From Paenibacillus sp. yr247 (GTDB lineage Bacteria > Bacillota > Bacilli > Paenibacillales > NBRC-103111): DNA of 64,000 nt. The stretch's first letter is position 1, and the number at the start of each line of letters is the position of its first letter. Position numbers and translations under genes: made by a program. The stretch spans positions 124,001 to 188,000 of the forward strand of contig NZ_FNIF01000006.1 of NCBI RefSeq assembly GCF_900103825.1, read 5' to 3'. Under the pieces are notes generated by a model that was not told the origin of the DNA, searched no databases, and saw only the letters and a program-made list of their open reading frames with translations. Positions 36,184-45,996 of the stretch are shown here, piece after piece.

Positions 36184-36801
36184 TTGATTATTTTCCTGTG
36201 CTCACCGGTGGCCTTCTCGCCGATCGTCCCCCCCCTTGCGGTCAAGAAAGTGCGGTATTTCGGCGAAACGATCGCCGTAGTGGTGGCGGAGACGGAACAG
36301 ATAGCGAAGCGGGCGGCAGAGCTTATTCGAGCCGAATTCGTACAGCTTCCCGTCGTTCATTCCCCTAGTGCTGCCTTGCAGCCCGAAGCGCCATTGATTC
36401 ACAAGGACTTGGGGAGCTACCAGAGATATGGACCCGTGTATCCCGTTCCAGATACCAACATCGGAAACCATGTGAAAATCCGAAAAGGCGACATGCAGAC
36501 AGGCTGGGCGACAAGTGAGGTGGTGGTTGAAGGCTCGTATGCCTTCAACACATCCGATCATTGCGCTATGGAACCGCGCTGCTCGATCGTAGAAGTGATG
36601 CCGAGCGGCCTGATTGATATCCAAACCTCAACGCAGGATCCGTTTATGATTAAATGTTTGTTTCATCTCTTCTTCCAAGTCGACCAGTCAAAAGTTGTTG
36701 TGCATGTGCAGTTTGTAGGGGGAGGGTTTGGGGGGAAAGGCTCCACACAGCTGGAGTACATCGCCTATTTGGTGATGCATCTCTTAAATCATTTATTGTA
36801 A
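36184..36801 (+). pseudogene. Xanthine dehydrogenase/aldehyde oxidase large-subunit fragment
   Basis: Residues from about 19 on read as the molybdopterin-binding subunit of the xanthine dehydrogenase family: AVKKVRYFGETIAVVVAE, AAELIRAEFVQLPVV, DHCAMEPRCSIVEV and the conserved VGGGFGGKGSTQLE. The normal protein has about 750 residues; here the first 60-100 and the last 450, including most of the Moco-binding part, are missing. The first 18 residues are unrelated. No electron-transfer subunits are nearby. The fragment is GC-richer than its flanks, suggesting a piece left by deletion. Confidence 0.82.
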
Positions 36802-36831
36802 AGGAATAGATTAAGGAGGTGTTCTATTTAT

Positions 36832-38412
36832 ATGCCAGTGAAAGTAAAACTTCAAAAATTTGTAGATAAACTGCCGATTCCCGAAACCATTTCCCCGATC
36901 AAGCGAGACAAAAAAGGCACGTACTATGAAGTGACTATGAGGGAATTTACCCAAAAACTGCATCGTGATCTCAAACCAACCCGCTTATGGGGCTACAACG
37001 GAATGTACCCGGGCCCGACTTTCGACGTGATGAAGGGTGAAACAACATATGTCAAATGGATGAATGAACTGCCCACAAAGCATTTTCTCCCCATCGATAC
37101 GACCATTCATGGTGCAGATAAAATGCTTCCAGAGGTTAGGACCGTTGTTCATGTTCACGGAGGAAAACAGCCAGCCCATAGTGATGGGTACCCTGAAGCT
37201 TGGTTTACGAGAAATTTTGAACAAACAGGACCTTTGTTTGAAAGAGAAGTATATGAGTACCCAAACCTTGAAGCCGCTACGTTATTTTATCATGACCACA
37301 CAATGGGAATTACGAGACTGAACAATTATGCGGGACTTGGAGGTTTTTTTATCATCCGCTGCAAACATGAACAATCTCTGAATCTGCCGACGGGAATTTA
37401 TGAAATGCCTCTTTTTATTCAGGATCGCTCGTTTAACCCGGACGGTTCGCTCTATTACCCTAGTTCGCCGGATGAAAAGAACCCTCGGCTTCCTTATCCC
37501 TCGATTGTCACACCCTTTGATGCAGACACGATTTTGGTAAACGGGAAAGTATGGCCCTTTGTGGAAGTGGAACCGAGAAAATACCGATTTCGCATTTTAA
37601 ACTACTGCAATAGTCGAGCCATGACATTCAAACTGGACTCCGGACAGCCATTTTATCAAATTGGAACCGATCGCGGATTACTGGAGAAACCAGTGAAAAT
37701 GAAAGAGATCCTCCTTTTAACTACCGAGCGTGCGGATGTGATCGTCGATTTTTCTAGATCCTTCGGTAAGTCGATCGTTCTTAAAAATGTCTTCGAGGGT
37801 GCCTCTCCCGAAACAACAGATGTGATGCAGTTCAGAGTAACCGTTCCGTTAAAAGGCAAAGACACCAGTTCCCTTCCAGATCATTTAAGGAAAATTGAAT
37901 TTCTTTCAAGAAAGATGGCTAGCAGAACAAGAGATCTCACACTCATCAGGGTGATGGATGAATATGGAAGATCGTTAAATTTACTGGACGGTAAAATGTG
38001 GATTGATCGTATATCCGAGAGAATAGAGTTAGGAACTATTGAGATATGGCGGTTAATCAACATGTCAACGGATGACCACCCCATTCATTTACATATCGTT
38101 GACATGCAAATTCTTGAGCGCCAGCCTTTTGACGTTGCTCATTTCAAAGCCACTGGAAAACTTAAGTTTACAGGACAGGCGGCGCCTCCTGAGCCAAACG
38201 AAAGGGGATTTAAAGATACGATTCGTGCTCCCGCCGGTAACGTTACCTCTTTTATCGCGAGTTTCGGTCCTCTCACCGGACGTTTTGTATGGCATTGTCA
38301 CATGCTAGAGCATGAAGATTACGAGATGATGCGACCATTTGAAATCCTGAAGAAAAAGAAAAATACACTAAAAGATATACTAAAGAGAATGATTTACCCT
38401 TCACGAGATTAG
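36832..38412 (+). CDS. cotA: CotA-type spore coat laccase (multicopper oxidase)
   Basis: A 526-residue three-cupredoxin oxidase. Copper sites: HVHGG near residue 105, FYHDHTMG near 154, HPIHLH near 420 and WHCHMLEHED near 487, which together supply the type 1, 2 and 3 copper ligands. The DGYPEAWFTRNF and TRLNNYAGLGGFFI stretches are those of CotA, the outer spore-coat laccase that oxidises phenols and makes brown pigment. No signal peptide, as for CotA. AAGGAGGTG lies before the ATG. It stands alone, with a molybdoenzyme fragment upstream. Confidence 0.88.
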   Translation: MPVKVKLQKFVDKLPIPETISPIKRDKKGTYYEVTMREFTQKLHRDLKPTRLWGYNGMYPGPTFDVMKGETTYVKWMNELPTKHFLPIDTTIHGADKMLPEVRTVVHVHGGKQPAHSDGYPEAWFTRNFEQTGPLFEREVYEYPNLEAATLFYHDHTMGITRLNNYAGLGGFFIIRCKHEQSLNLPTGIYEMPLFIQDRSFNPDGSLYYPSSPDEKNPRLPYPSIVTPFDADTILVNGKVWPFVEVEPRKYRFRILNYCNSRAMTFKLDSGQPFYQIGTDRGLLEKPVKMKEILLLTTERADVIVDFSRSFGKSIVLKNVFEGASPETTDVMQFRVTVPLKGKDTSSLPDHLRKIEFLSRKMASRTRDLTLIRVMDEYGRSLNLLDGKMWIDRISERIELGTIEIWRLINMSTDDHPIHLHIVDMQILERQPFDVAHFKATGKLKFTGQAAPPEPNERGFKDTIRAPAGNVTSFIASFGPLTGRFVWHCHMLEHEDYEMMRPFEILKKKKNTLKDILKRMIYPSRD

Positions 38413-38789
38413 TTGGAGATTTAAACTACATCCAACACAAGAAGAAGGTGATCCGACTTGGGCAGGTGTGATTTTCAGAAGTTGCTAGGTCGTCCGACCA
38501 CTCCGATCAAAGAGGCTCTCAGTCAAATCGTAAACGAAATTCAGTCTTAATTAAGCGATCGAAACAATCAAAGAGGTTGTCCTAGAAGGTCTAATGTGAC
38601 CGGAGGGATAGCCTCAGGATGACAAATGGAGAATTTCCTTAATTGATCGCTCAGCTTCATTTTTTTGGCTCCTTGCGTACTTTGTAATATGCTCTAAAGC
38701 CAATAATTGTGAACTTGATAATTTCATGGATAGATGAGTCTCTCCTTTTTTGCCGAATATGTTATTGAATTTGCACCCGATGAAGTGGA
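38413..38789. other. Intergenic region with a short gene remnant
   Basis: Between cotA and the convergent AraC gene I see no intact gene. The piece at 38482-38550 (separate entry) is the only protein-like segment. No clear terminator for cotA was found. Confidence 0.5.
38482..38550 (+). pseudogene. Possible C-terminal remnant of a QorB/YtfG-like NAD(P)-binding protein
   Basis: Twenty-two codons read LLGRPTTPIKEALSQIVNEI before a stop. LIGRPTTPL near the C terminus is a mark of QorB/YtfG-type NAD(P)H-binding quinone reductases. Just upstream in another frame DPTWAGVIFRS precedes a stop. The match is short, so the call is tentative. Confidence 0.35.
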
Positions 38790-39638
38790 TCAGTCAATGT
38801 CGAAATTACCTAAATTACCCTTATATTTTCCGGGGGAGATACCAACGGTTCGTTTAAACATTTTCAAAAAATTAGAATAATCATTAAATCCACATTGTTC
38901 ACAGGTATCTGTGACACTATAGCCTTCCGAAAGAATTTGTTTTGCTTTGGATATTCGTTTGAAAAGGATATATTCATGGATGTTACTACCGAAATATTTC
39001 TTAAAAACTCTCCCCATATAAAATCGATCCACATAGAACTTATTAGAAAGAGATTCAAGGGTGAGGTTTTTTTCCAAATTCATGTCAATATAGTCCAATA
39101 GTGAAATTAATAATTCTGGCATAGAAGAAAGGTTTTCCGAACGATTAACGTCTTTAAATATAATATTGATCAAGACTAACACTTCAACAAGATAATTCAG
39201 TTTTAAAATCTTATAACCGGCATTGGGTTTAAGATTTTCGATTTGATTAAAAAGACGCAGAAATTCTTTAATCTGACTTGGTTGAAGTGTAATCTTGTTT
39301 TGTTGACCTTTCGGTTTGTTTAGGAAGCAGCTTAGAAGATCAAGACTTGGAGAATTAAATGTGCGGACGATATGCGGTACAAACTGTAACGTTATTCTTT
39401 CGTATAACTTATCATTTTGAAAGGATGGTTTATGGATTTCTTGATTATTTGTAATGATTAAATCTCCATATTTTATTGGATACATGTTCTTTTCAACGAG
39501 GTAGTTCACATCACCTGAGATTAAAAAATAAATTTCAAACTCTTCGTGCAAATGAAAGTTAACGTTACATATATTAGGATTATAGAGTTTTCGTTCATAA
39601 CGGATACATTCGTCTATACTTTCATAAGGTAAGATCAT
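38790..39638 (-). CDS. AraC family transcriptional regulator with cupin sensor
   Basis: A 282-residue AraC protein. The N-terminal half is a cupin (FHLHEEFEIYFLISGDVNYLVE, then YPIKYGDLIITNN) for ligand sensing. The C-terminal 95 residues carry two helix-turn-helices: LTLESLSNKFYVDRFYMGRV and VTDTCEQCGFNDYSNFLKMF, ending GISPGKYK. It is AT-rich. It lies 540 bases from, and diverges from, the sugar locus beginning at 40180, which it may activate (inference). The gene has no close neighbour on its own strand. Confidence 0.88.
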   Translation of the reverse strand: MILPYESIDECIRYERKLYNPNICNVNFHLHEEFEIYFLISGDVNYLVEKNMYPIKYGDLIITNNQEIHKPSFQNDKLYERITLQFVPHIVRTFNSPSLDLLSCFLNKPKGQQNKITLQPSQIKEFLRLFNQIENLKPNAGYKILKLNYLVEVLVLINIIFKDVNRSENLSSMPELLISLLDYIDMNLEKNLTLESLSNKFYVDRFYMGRVFKKYFGSNIHEYILFKRISKAKQILSEGYSVTDTCEQCGFNDYSNFLKMFKRTVGISPGKYKGNLGNFDID

Positions 39639-39677
39639 CCATATAACCTCACTTTAAATACCTGAAAGGTTCAGGTG

Positions 39678-39778
39678 AATTGTAGTGTTACTGACGCCAG
39701 ATAAATGGTCTTGGATGTTCGCGTGCTGACTCCTTTTGCATACAAGGCAATAATTTGGTTAGAACAATCGCGCTTCAT
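39678..39778 (-). mobile_element. Remnant of an IS256-type (mutator) transposase
   Basis: The minus strand encodes NQIIALYAKGVSTR, the well-known segment of IS256-family transposases, then after a one-base shift IQDHLSGVSNTTI, its continuation. Only about 35 codons survive and no inverted repeats were found. It is a scar of past insertion next to the AraC gene. Confidence 0.65.
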
Positions 39779-39911
39779 GTGTGTTCTCTCTGAATCACGG
39801 TTTCTATCATTTATCAATAAATGTCTCAATAAGAATAGAGTATAATAGAATTGTGAAAATGTCCTTGTAGTATTTGATGATAATATGGACTTTATTGATA
39901 AGTTTGACAAA

Positions 39912-39944
39912 AAGCAGCCTATCTCAAATGGAGATGGCTGCTTT
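39912..39944 (-). terminator. Orphan terminator hairpin
   Basis: AAGCAGCCTATCTC and GAGATGGCTGCTT form a strong stem. The T run is better on the minus strand (CTTTTTG). No intact gene is attached on either side. Confidence 0.55.
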
Positions 39945-40093
39945 ATTTGCATTTTTTGATACGAAAAAATGATCGTTATGGGCATCAATCACAAGGGTTA
40001 CCCCAGTTTCTCTCTCATTGATAATGCACAAAAAACGATATTTTAATCACAAAAAACTATGACATATCTCGAGTAATATTTTAGAATAGCACA

Positions 40094-40107
40094 AGTAAGC
40101 GCTTTTA
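40094..40107. promoter_or_regulatory. Weak cre-like site upstream of the second sugar locus
   Basis: AGTAAGCGCTTTTA differs from the CcpA consensus at two positions and lies 73 bases before the Gfo/Idh/MocA start. It could mediate catabolite repression of the 40.2-47.9 kb locus. Confidence 0.35.
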
Positions 40108-40179
40108 TTCTTTATCTGCCACTTTGTACTGCGCGTTTAAATCTTAAACTGCACTTCAATATACTGGGAGGGTTATTGT

Positions 40180-41361
40180 ATGAGTCCGATGAGCAAAGTG
40201 AAATTAGGTGTAATTGGTTTAGGCGGAATGGGAAGCAGCCATCTCAAGTACCTGACACAGATGGATACAGTTGAAGTCGTAGCAGTTTGTGATGTTGTAC
40301 ATGAAAAGGCTGACAAAGCAGCGGCTCTATATCATACCAAGGCCTATTACAACCATACGGAGCTTTTTGACAAATCAGGCATAGAGGCTGTATTAATAGC
40401 TGTTCCCCATTACGATCATACGCCTATATCGATCGATGCCTTCAATAAGGGAATCCATGTTCTTTGTGAGAAACCTATCGCTGTGCATGTAAATGATGCC
40501 AAAAAAACGATTGCCGCTTATGAAAGTGCCAAGGAACAACATCCCAATCTGATGTTTGGCATTATGTTTCAAGAAAGGACCTACCCCTACCATAAAAAAA
40601 TCAAAGACATTCTTGAAGGCGGCGAGTTGGGGAAATTAATCAGAGCGACCTGGATTAATACCAAGTGGTTCCGATCTCAGCTTTACTACGATAGCGGCGA
40701 ATGGCGTGCAACTTGGGCTGGAGAAGGCGGAGGGATTTTAACCAACCAGTGTCCGCATAATCTGGATCTCTACCAGTGGTTATTCGGTCTTCCAACACGA
40801 ATCAATGGTTTTGCGCATATTGGCAAATATCATGATATCGAAGTTGAAGATGAAGTGACGGCCTACTTTGAGCATGAAAACGGGATGGTTGGACATTTTA
40901 TAGTGACGACTGCGGAAACGCCTGGATCAAACCGGATGGAGATCGTGGGAGAGTACGGAAAACTGATTTTTGAGGATAATAAAATTGTTTTTTATCGAAC
41001 CCGCGAGTCCATGCTTCGTTTTATCAAAGAATCACAAAGCAGGATGGGCAATGTTGAAAACTGGTACACGGAAATTCCTGTGAACGTGAATGTGCCTACA
41101 GGGCATCAGGTGGTGACAGAAAAATTTATCGAAGCTATACAAAATGGCGGTGGGGAGCTTATCGCGCATGGTCCGGAAGGGATCAACGGACTAACCATAG
41201 CGAACGCGATTATGCTTTCTTCGTTTATCGATCAAACCATCAAGCTGCCTATGGATGCAGACGAATATGAAAAGAAGCTTAAGGAACTGATCCAAGGATC
41301 CAAGTACGAAAAGGCTATTAAAAAGGATGGAGCTATGGATATCAGCTATTCCCAGGCTTAG
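40180..41361 (+). CDS. Gfo/Idh/MocA family oxidoreductase (second sugar locus, gene 1)
   Basis: A 393-residue dehydrogenase-like protein. GVIGLGGMGSSH (about 9-20) binds the nucleotide, CEKPIAVHVNDAK near 96 has the catalytic Lys, and GGGILTNQCPHNLDLYQWLFG near 185-205 provides the substrate-site Asp/His. GGAGGG precedes the ATG; a second ATG three codons later is possible. It is the first gene of a locus with an LplABC-like transporter, a PhyH oxygenase and an isomerase, and probably oxidises the imported sugar or its product. Confidence 0.88.
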   Translation: MSPMSKVKLGVIGLGGMGSSHLKYLTQMDTVEVVAVCDVVHEKADKAAALYHTKAYYNHTELFDKSGIEAVLIAVPHYDHTPISIDAFNKGIHVLCEKPIAVHVNDAKKTIAAYESAKEQHPNLMFGIMFQERTYPYHKKIKDILEGGELGKLIRATWINTKWFRSQLYYDSGEWRATWAGEGGGILTNQCPHNLDLYQWLFGLPTRINGFAHIGKYHDIEVEDEVTAYFEHENGMVGHFIVTTAETPGSNRMEIVGEYGKLIFEDNKIVFYRTRESMLRFIKESQSRMGNVENWYTEIPVNVNVPTGHQVVTEKFIEAIQNGGGELIAHGPEGINGLTIANAIMLSSFIDQTIKLPMDADEYEKKLKELIQGSKYEKAIKKDGAMDISYSQA

Positions 41362-41399
41362 GTTCTGGTCACTCACAAAATGTATAGGGGGAACGATCT

Positions 41400-43079
41400 A
41401 TGAATGGTAAGCTCGGTAAGGTTTCAGCTTTATCCCTTTCTGTTGTGTTACTTGCAGGTTTATTTACAGGCTGCACCTCTAATACTACGAAGCAAACAAG
41501 TTCGTCAGAGAAAAATGATACGGCAACGCTATCTTCAATCCCGCTGCCTATCGTCAGTAAACCTATTACTTTAAAGATGTTTGTGCCCATGGATGCCAAA
41601 GTAGCGGCAACCATGAAAAATTATAATGAAATTGCTGTGTTTAAAGAATTGGAAAAAAGGACAGGGATCCATATCGAGTTCATTCATCCTGCATCTATGG
41701 ATGGGGCAGCGATCAAAGAACAGTTCAATCTTATGGTCGCTTCTGGCGATTTACCTGATCTGATTTATTATAACTGGACAGGTGATTATAATGGCGGACC
41801 CAATAAAGCGATCAAGGATGGCGTCATCTTGCCGCTGAATGATTTGGTAGATAAATATTCACCCAATCTCAAAGCATTTATGAATTCCGACCCTAAAGCG
41901 AATAAACAGTTGCGTACAGACGATGGTACGATCTATGTCTATCCCGAGGCCCAATCACCGAATCAGTTTGCAAAAGTAAACCCTAATCCGAATCCTGCTT
42001 TCCAGACTTTTGGATGGCAGATCCGACAGGATTGGTTGGAAAAACTGCAGCTAAAGTCACCTGAAACGATTGACGATTGGTATGAAGTGTTAAAAGCATT
42101 TAAAACAAAAAATCCTAGCGGCAGCGGCAAAAATGACGAAATTCCTTTGGCGCCTAGAGGAGCGGGAGACTTACAGAACTGGATCAGGGCTTGGGGGATC
42201 AACTATGGGTTTTATCATGACGGCGATAAAGTAAAATATGGACCTTATACCCCAGAATATAAAGATGCGCTTACAACCTTAGCGAAGTGGTATAAAGAGG
42301 GCTTGATCGACCCTGATTTTGGAGTAACGGATGCCAAACAATTTGATACCAAAGTCATGGGTAACCGAGCAGGTGCATGGACGGGATCTACATCAGGAAC
42401 ATTCGGAAGATTTGTTCAATTGATGAAAGCGAAAGATCCGTCGGTAAAATTATCGGGAACGGTTCCGCCTTACGTAAAAGGCACGAAATCATATAATTTT
42501 AATGTCGATGAAATCAAGGTTGCTAGTGGCGGTGGTGTAGCGATATCCGCTAAAAGTAAGTACGCGAAGGAAGCTGCGATGTGGCTGGACTATGGCTATA
42601 GTCCTGAAGGATCGCTGCTCAATACCTTTGGTATCGAAGGCGAGAGCTACAAGATGGTGAATGGTTCGCCTCAACTGCTCCCAGAGATTACTAATAATTC
42701 AAAGGGCTTGTCGATTGATGAGGCATTATCTAAATATTCCAGAGGATCAGGCGGATTAGCCTTTGTCATGACACCTGAGATTTGGCAGCAGCGCATGGCC
42801 TTACCTGAACAGCAGCAAATTCTTGGCTTATGGAAAGCAGGCTCTTACGATAGAACCATGCCACCGGGGGTTACACCAACCATCGAGGAATCGACCAAGA
42901 TGGCATCCATTACCTCTGCGGTTAATACGTATAGGGATGAGATATTCACTAAGATGATTATGGGACAGGTACCTATTAGCGAGTTTGATAATTATATGAG
43001 CAAATTAAAGGGTATGGGAATCGAAGATGCAATCAAAATTCAGCAAGCGGCATACGACAGATATATGGCAAGAAAATGA
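41400..43079 (+). CDS. ABC transporter solute-binding lipoprotein, LplA-like
   Basis: A 559-residue binding protein of the long LplA/YtcQ type. Signal peptide SLSVVLLAGLFTGC with Cys25 as lipid anchor. WLEKLQLKSPETIDDWYEVL and IDEALSKYSRGSGG are typical segments. It is followed by LplB- and LplC-type permeases; no ATPase gene is present. Proteins of this class bind oligosaccharides such as pectic or host glycans, but the ligand cannot be told. AGGGGGAACG precedes the ATG. Confidence 0.9.
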   Translation: MNGKLGKVSALSLSVVLLAGLFTGCTSNTTKQTSSSEKNDTATLSSIPLPIVSKPITLKMFVPMDAKVAATMKNYNEIAVFKELEKRTGIHIEFIHPASMDGAAIKEQFNLMVASGDLPDLIYYNWTGDYNGGPNKAIKDGVILPLNDLVDKYSPNLKAFMNSDPKANKQLRTDDGTIYVYPEAQSPNQFAKVNPNPNPAFQTFGWQIRQDWLEKLQLKSPETIDDWYEVLKAFKTKNPSGSGKNDEIPLAPRGAGDLQNWIRAWGINYGFYHDGDKVKYGPYTPEYKDALTTLAKWYKEGLIDPDFGVTDAKQFDTKVMGNRAGAWTGSTSGTFGRFVQLMKAKDPSVKLSGTVPPYVKGTKSYNFNVDEIKVASGGGVAISAKSKYAKEAAMWLDYGYSPEGSLLNTFGIEGESYKMVNGSPQLLPEITNNSKGLSIDEALSKYSRGSGGLAFVMTPEIWQQRMALPEQQQILGLWKAGSYDRTMPPGVTPTIEESTKMASITSAVNTYRDEIFTKMIMGQVPISEFDNYMSKLKGMGIEDAIKIQQAAYDRYMARK

Positions 43080-43118
43080 GTCTTGACGTTTGACCGATTT
43101 GGATAGTTTAGCTGCAAG

Positions 43119-43176
43119 CGCGCCAGCATCTGATCGCCTCCCAAGGGTAAGGTCAGAGCTGGATGCATGCTGCGCG
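43119..43176 (+). promoter_or_regulatory. Intercistronic stem-loop after the LplA-like gene
   Basis: CGCGCCAGCAT and ATGCTGCGCG pair with one bulge over a 38-base loop. Without a T run it is more likely an mRNA-stabilising element favouring binding-protein expression than a terminator. Confidence 0.4.
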
Positions 43177-43204
43177 AATTTCTTCGCTCAAAGGGGAATG
43201 GACG

Positions 43205-44182
43205 ATGGAGAATATTACGGTTGGTGAAGCGAAGCTTTCCAGAAGTGTCTATCAGACGAAAAAGCAAGACGGCTTTGTCCATAGACTTCGAAGAGATTTG
43301 TATAAAAACAGAATCATTTATTTCATGGCCTTGCCCGTGATCGCCTACTACATTATTTTTCAATATATTCCTATGTATGGAGCCTCGATAGCTTTTAAAG
43401 ATTTCTCCCCGATGAAGGGAATTTGGGGGAGCTCTTGGGTTGGAATGCAGCATTTCACCGATTTTTTTAACGATGTCTATTTCGGAAGAATCCTTACGAA
43501 TACCCTTTTAATTAGTATATATAACATTATCTTTGGATTTCCGGCACCGATCATTTTGGCGTTACTGTTAAATGAAGTGCGGAAAAATGATGTATTTAAA
43601 AGGTTTGTACAATCAGTGACGTATTTGCCGCATTTTATTTCTGTCCTGGTTTTATGCGGTTTAATTGTAGATTTTACGGCAAGAAACGGGATTATTAATG
43701 ATTTACTTGCTTTCATGGGAATGGAAAGAATTACGATGATGCTGGAGCCCGGATTATTCCGAACCATCTATGTGAGCTCTAATATTTGGCAGGAGGTAGG
43801 CTGGGGCTCGATTATCTATTTGGCTGCCTTAGCCGGAATCGATCAGGATCTGTACGAAGCGGCTACGATCGATGGGGCGGGACGTTTTAAGCAAATGCTG
43901 CATGTTACACTGCCGGGGATTATGCCAACCATAATCATACTGTTTATTTTAAGAATGGGAAGCATGATGAACGTCGGATTTGATAAAATCTTTCTGTTAT
44001 ATAATCCGGTTACCTACGAGACGTCGGATGTCATTTCGACCTATGTATATCGCAAAGGGATTCTGGAAGCGAACTACAGCTTCAGCGCAGCCGTCGGATT
44101 ATTTAACTCGGTGATCAATTTTGCGCTCTTGGTAGCTACAAACAAATTCAGTAAAAAAGTCAACGAAACTAGTCTTTGGTAG
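43205..44182 (+). CDS. ABC transporter permease, LplB-like
   Basis: A 325-residue permease starting MENITVGEAK; AAGGGG lies eight bases before this ATG, while an upstream ATG at 43163 falls inside the stem-loop. Six helices are visible (YFMALPVIAYYIIFQYIP first) and the EAA loop is YEAATIDGAGRFKQMLHVTL. It forms the membrane pore with the LplC-like partner 13 bases downstream. Confidence 0.9.
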   Translation: MENITVGEAKLSRSVYQTKKQDGFVHRLRRDLYKNRIIYFMALPVIAYYIIFQYIPMYGASIAFKDFSPMKGIWGSSWVGMQHFTDFFNDVYFGRILTNTLLISIYNIIFGFPAPIILALLLNEVRKNDVFKRFVQSVTYLPHFISVLVLCGLIVDFTARNGIINDLLAFMGMERITMMLEPGLFRTIYVSSNIWQEVGWGSIIYLAALAGIDQDLYEAATIDGAGRFKQMLHVTLPGIMPTIIILFILRMGSMMNVGFDKIFLLYNPVTYETSDVISTYVYRKGILEANYSFSAAVGLFNSVINFALLVATNKFSKKVNETSLW

Positions 44183-44195
44183 GGAGGGATGACCG

Positions 44196-45077
44196 TTGAA
44201 TCTAAAGCGAAGCAAAGCGGAAACTATTTTTGGTTTTTTTAATATATGCTTCTTGCTGTTTCTAACTTTAATTACGCTTTATCCATTTCTATATGTTACT
44301 ATGGCGTCCCTTAGCAACCCCGCTAGTTTGGCAAGTCATTCCGGTTTGTTGCTTTGGCCTTTGGGATTTAATATAGACGGCTATATCAGTGTTTTTAAAA
44401 ATCCCAATATCATCACGGGCTATACCAATACGTTAATTTATGTTGTAGTGGGAACAAGCATCAATGTTATTATTACCGCTCTAGGAGCCTACGTATTATC
44501 GAGAAAAGGTGTCATGCTTCGGGATTCGATAATGATGATGATTGTGTTTACCATGTTTTTTAGCGGGGGCTTGATTCCTAACTATTTGCTTGTGAGAAGT
44601 CTTGGCATGTTTGACACGATGTGGGCACTCATTCTACCGGGAGCCATTAGCACCTATAATTTGATTATCATGAGAACCGCGTTTGCGGCGATCCCGGATA
44701 GTTTGGAAGAATCCGCACGCATTGATGGAGCCAGTGATCTTACAATCTTGTTTAAAATCATCCTGCCGTTATCGCAAGCGGTGATTGCGGTAATGATTTT
44801 GTTTTATTCTGTGGCCCATTGGAATTCGTGGTTTAACGCCATGATTTATTTGCGAAATCGAGATGCCTATCCGTTACAGCTTTTCTTGCGTGAGATTTTG
44901 ATAAACAGCAGTACCGACAGTATGATCACAGGGTCAAGCGGGTCCGACAAAGAGGCCGTTAGCGAAATTATTAAATATTGCACCATCATTATAGCCACAT
45001 TGCCTATCATTGTGGTGTATCCTTTCTTGCAAAAATACTTTACCAAAGGGGTTATGGTAGGCGCAGTGAAGGGATGA
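44196..45077 (+). CDS. ABC transporter permease, LplC/YtcP-like
   Basis: A 293-residue permease. TTG start with AGGGAGG seven bases upstream. It has six helices and the EAA motif EESARIDGASDLTILFKIIL, and closes with the family ending YFTKGVMVGAVKG. It completes the LplABC-like transporter. Confidence 0.9.
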   Translation: MNLKRSKAETIFGFFNICFLLFLTLITLYPFLYVTMASLSNPASLASHSGLLLWPLGFNIDGYISVFKNPNIITGYTNTLIYVVVGTSINVIITALGAYVLSRKGVMLRDSIMMMIVFTMFFSGGLIPNYLLVRSLGMFDTMWALILPGAISTYNLIIMRTAFAAIPDSLEESARIDGASDLTILFKIILPLSQAVIAVMILFYSVAHWNSWFNAMIYLRNRDAYPLQLFLREILINSSTDSMITGSSGSDKEAVSEIIKYCTIIIATLPIIVVYPFLQKYFTKGVMVGAVKG

Positions 45078-45114
45078 GCAATAGGCCAAATTATATTTGA
45101 AACGAGGAATTTGT

Positions 45115-45894
45115 ATGATTTCTGAGGACCAAGTGAAGTTTTATCATGAGAATGGTTACTTACTGGTGAAAGGTGTATATAACGCTGAGGAAGTTGAAAC
45201 GTTCCGTGAATCGGTAGATACGTTCCTGAAGAGGGCGGCTGCCTCTAAATTCGACCGAAGCCACGCTTGGTCGGGAGACTATCTGCCTCCGGAAGAATTA
45301 AAGAAGCTGGTGCTTAAAGGCTTCCATGATGTTCAATATCATGACGCCCAATTTATGCGCATGATAACGCAATGGAATTTGATCACGATTTTCACCAAAT
45401 TGATTGGTGAGAATGTCCAGCTGCACCATACCAAAATGATGGTCAAACCTCCGGAAAAAGGTGCTGCCTTCCCCATGCATCAGGATTATCCATATTTCCC
45501 GCACAGCAAGCACAGTATGATGCTGGCAAGCATCCATTTGGATCATACCAATGAGGAAAATGGTTGTTTGCATGTCATACCGCGCTCCCATAAACAGGGG
45601 CCTTTACCTCACGTAGGAAGCTACTATTTGAATCATAAAGAATATCCGATTGAAAGCGGAATTCCATGCATAGCTGAACCGGGCGATGTGTTATTTTTTA
45701 ACTATCTAACGATTCATGGATCACCGATAAACCGCAGCGACCGGACGCGTAGAAATATACTTGTCCAGGTTCGTGATCCGGAGGATCTGCCGACGAATGA
45801 TAAACATGTAAACTGGGGACAAGGGTTGATGCTTCACGGAATCAATCCAAGATTCAGGAATTATAAATATGAAGGAACATTAGTGGAAGTTTGA
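45115..45894 (+). CDS. Phytanoyl-CoA dioxygenase (PhyH) family oxygenase 2
   Basis: A 259-residue Fe(II)/2-oxoglutarate oxygenase. His122 and Asp124 in MHQDYPYFPH plus His201 in TIHGSPINRS make the iron triad; Arg212 or Arg213 likely binds 2-oxoglutarate. The HQDYPYF form resembles small-molecule PhyH enzymes more than the 33.4 kb protein, so the two are distant relatives. ATG 45115 follows GAGG by nine bases. It stands between transporter and isomerase genes, which points to an oxidative step on the imported compound. Confidence 0.87.
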   Translation: MISEDQVKFYHENGYLLVKGVYNAEEVETFRESVDTFLKRAAASKFDRSHAWSGDYLPPEELKKLVLKGFHDVQYHDAQFMRMITQWNLITIFTKLIGENVQLHHTKMMVKPPEKGAAFPMHQDYPYFPHSKHSMMLASIHLDHTNEENGCLHVIPRSHKQGPLPHVGSYYLNHKEYPIESGIPCIAEPGDVLFFNYLTIHGSPINRSDRTRRNILVQVRDPEDLPTNDKHVNWGQGLMLHGINPRFRNYKYEGTLVEV

Positions 45895-45996
45895 TAGTGA
45901 CAACATGTTCCTTCGGAGCGAGCTAAGAAGGATAACGTATCCCAGCAAGCGATGGAAAAGCGGTTATAATATTTTAACAAATTGGAGTGAACCTAT

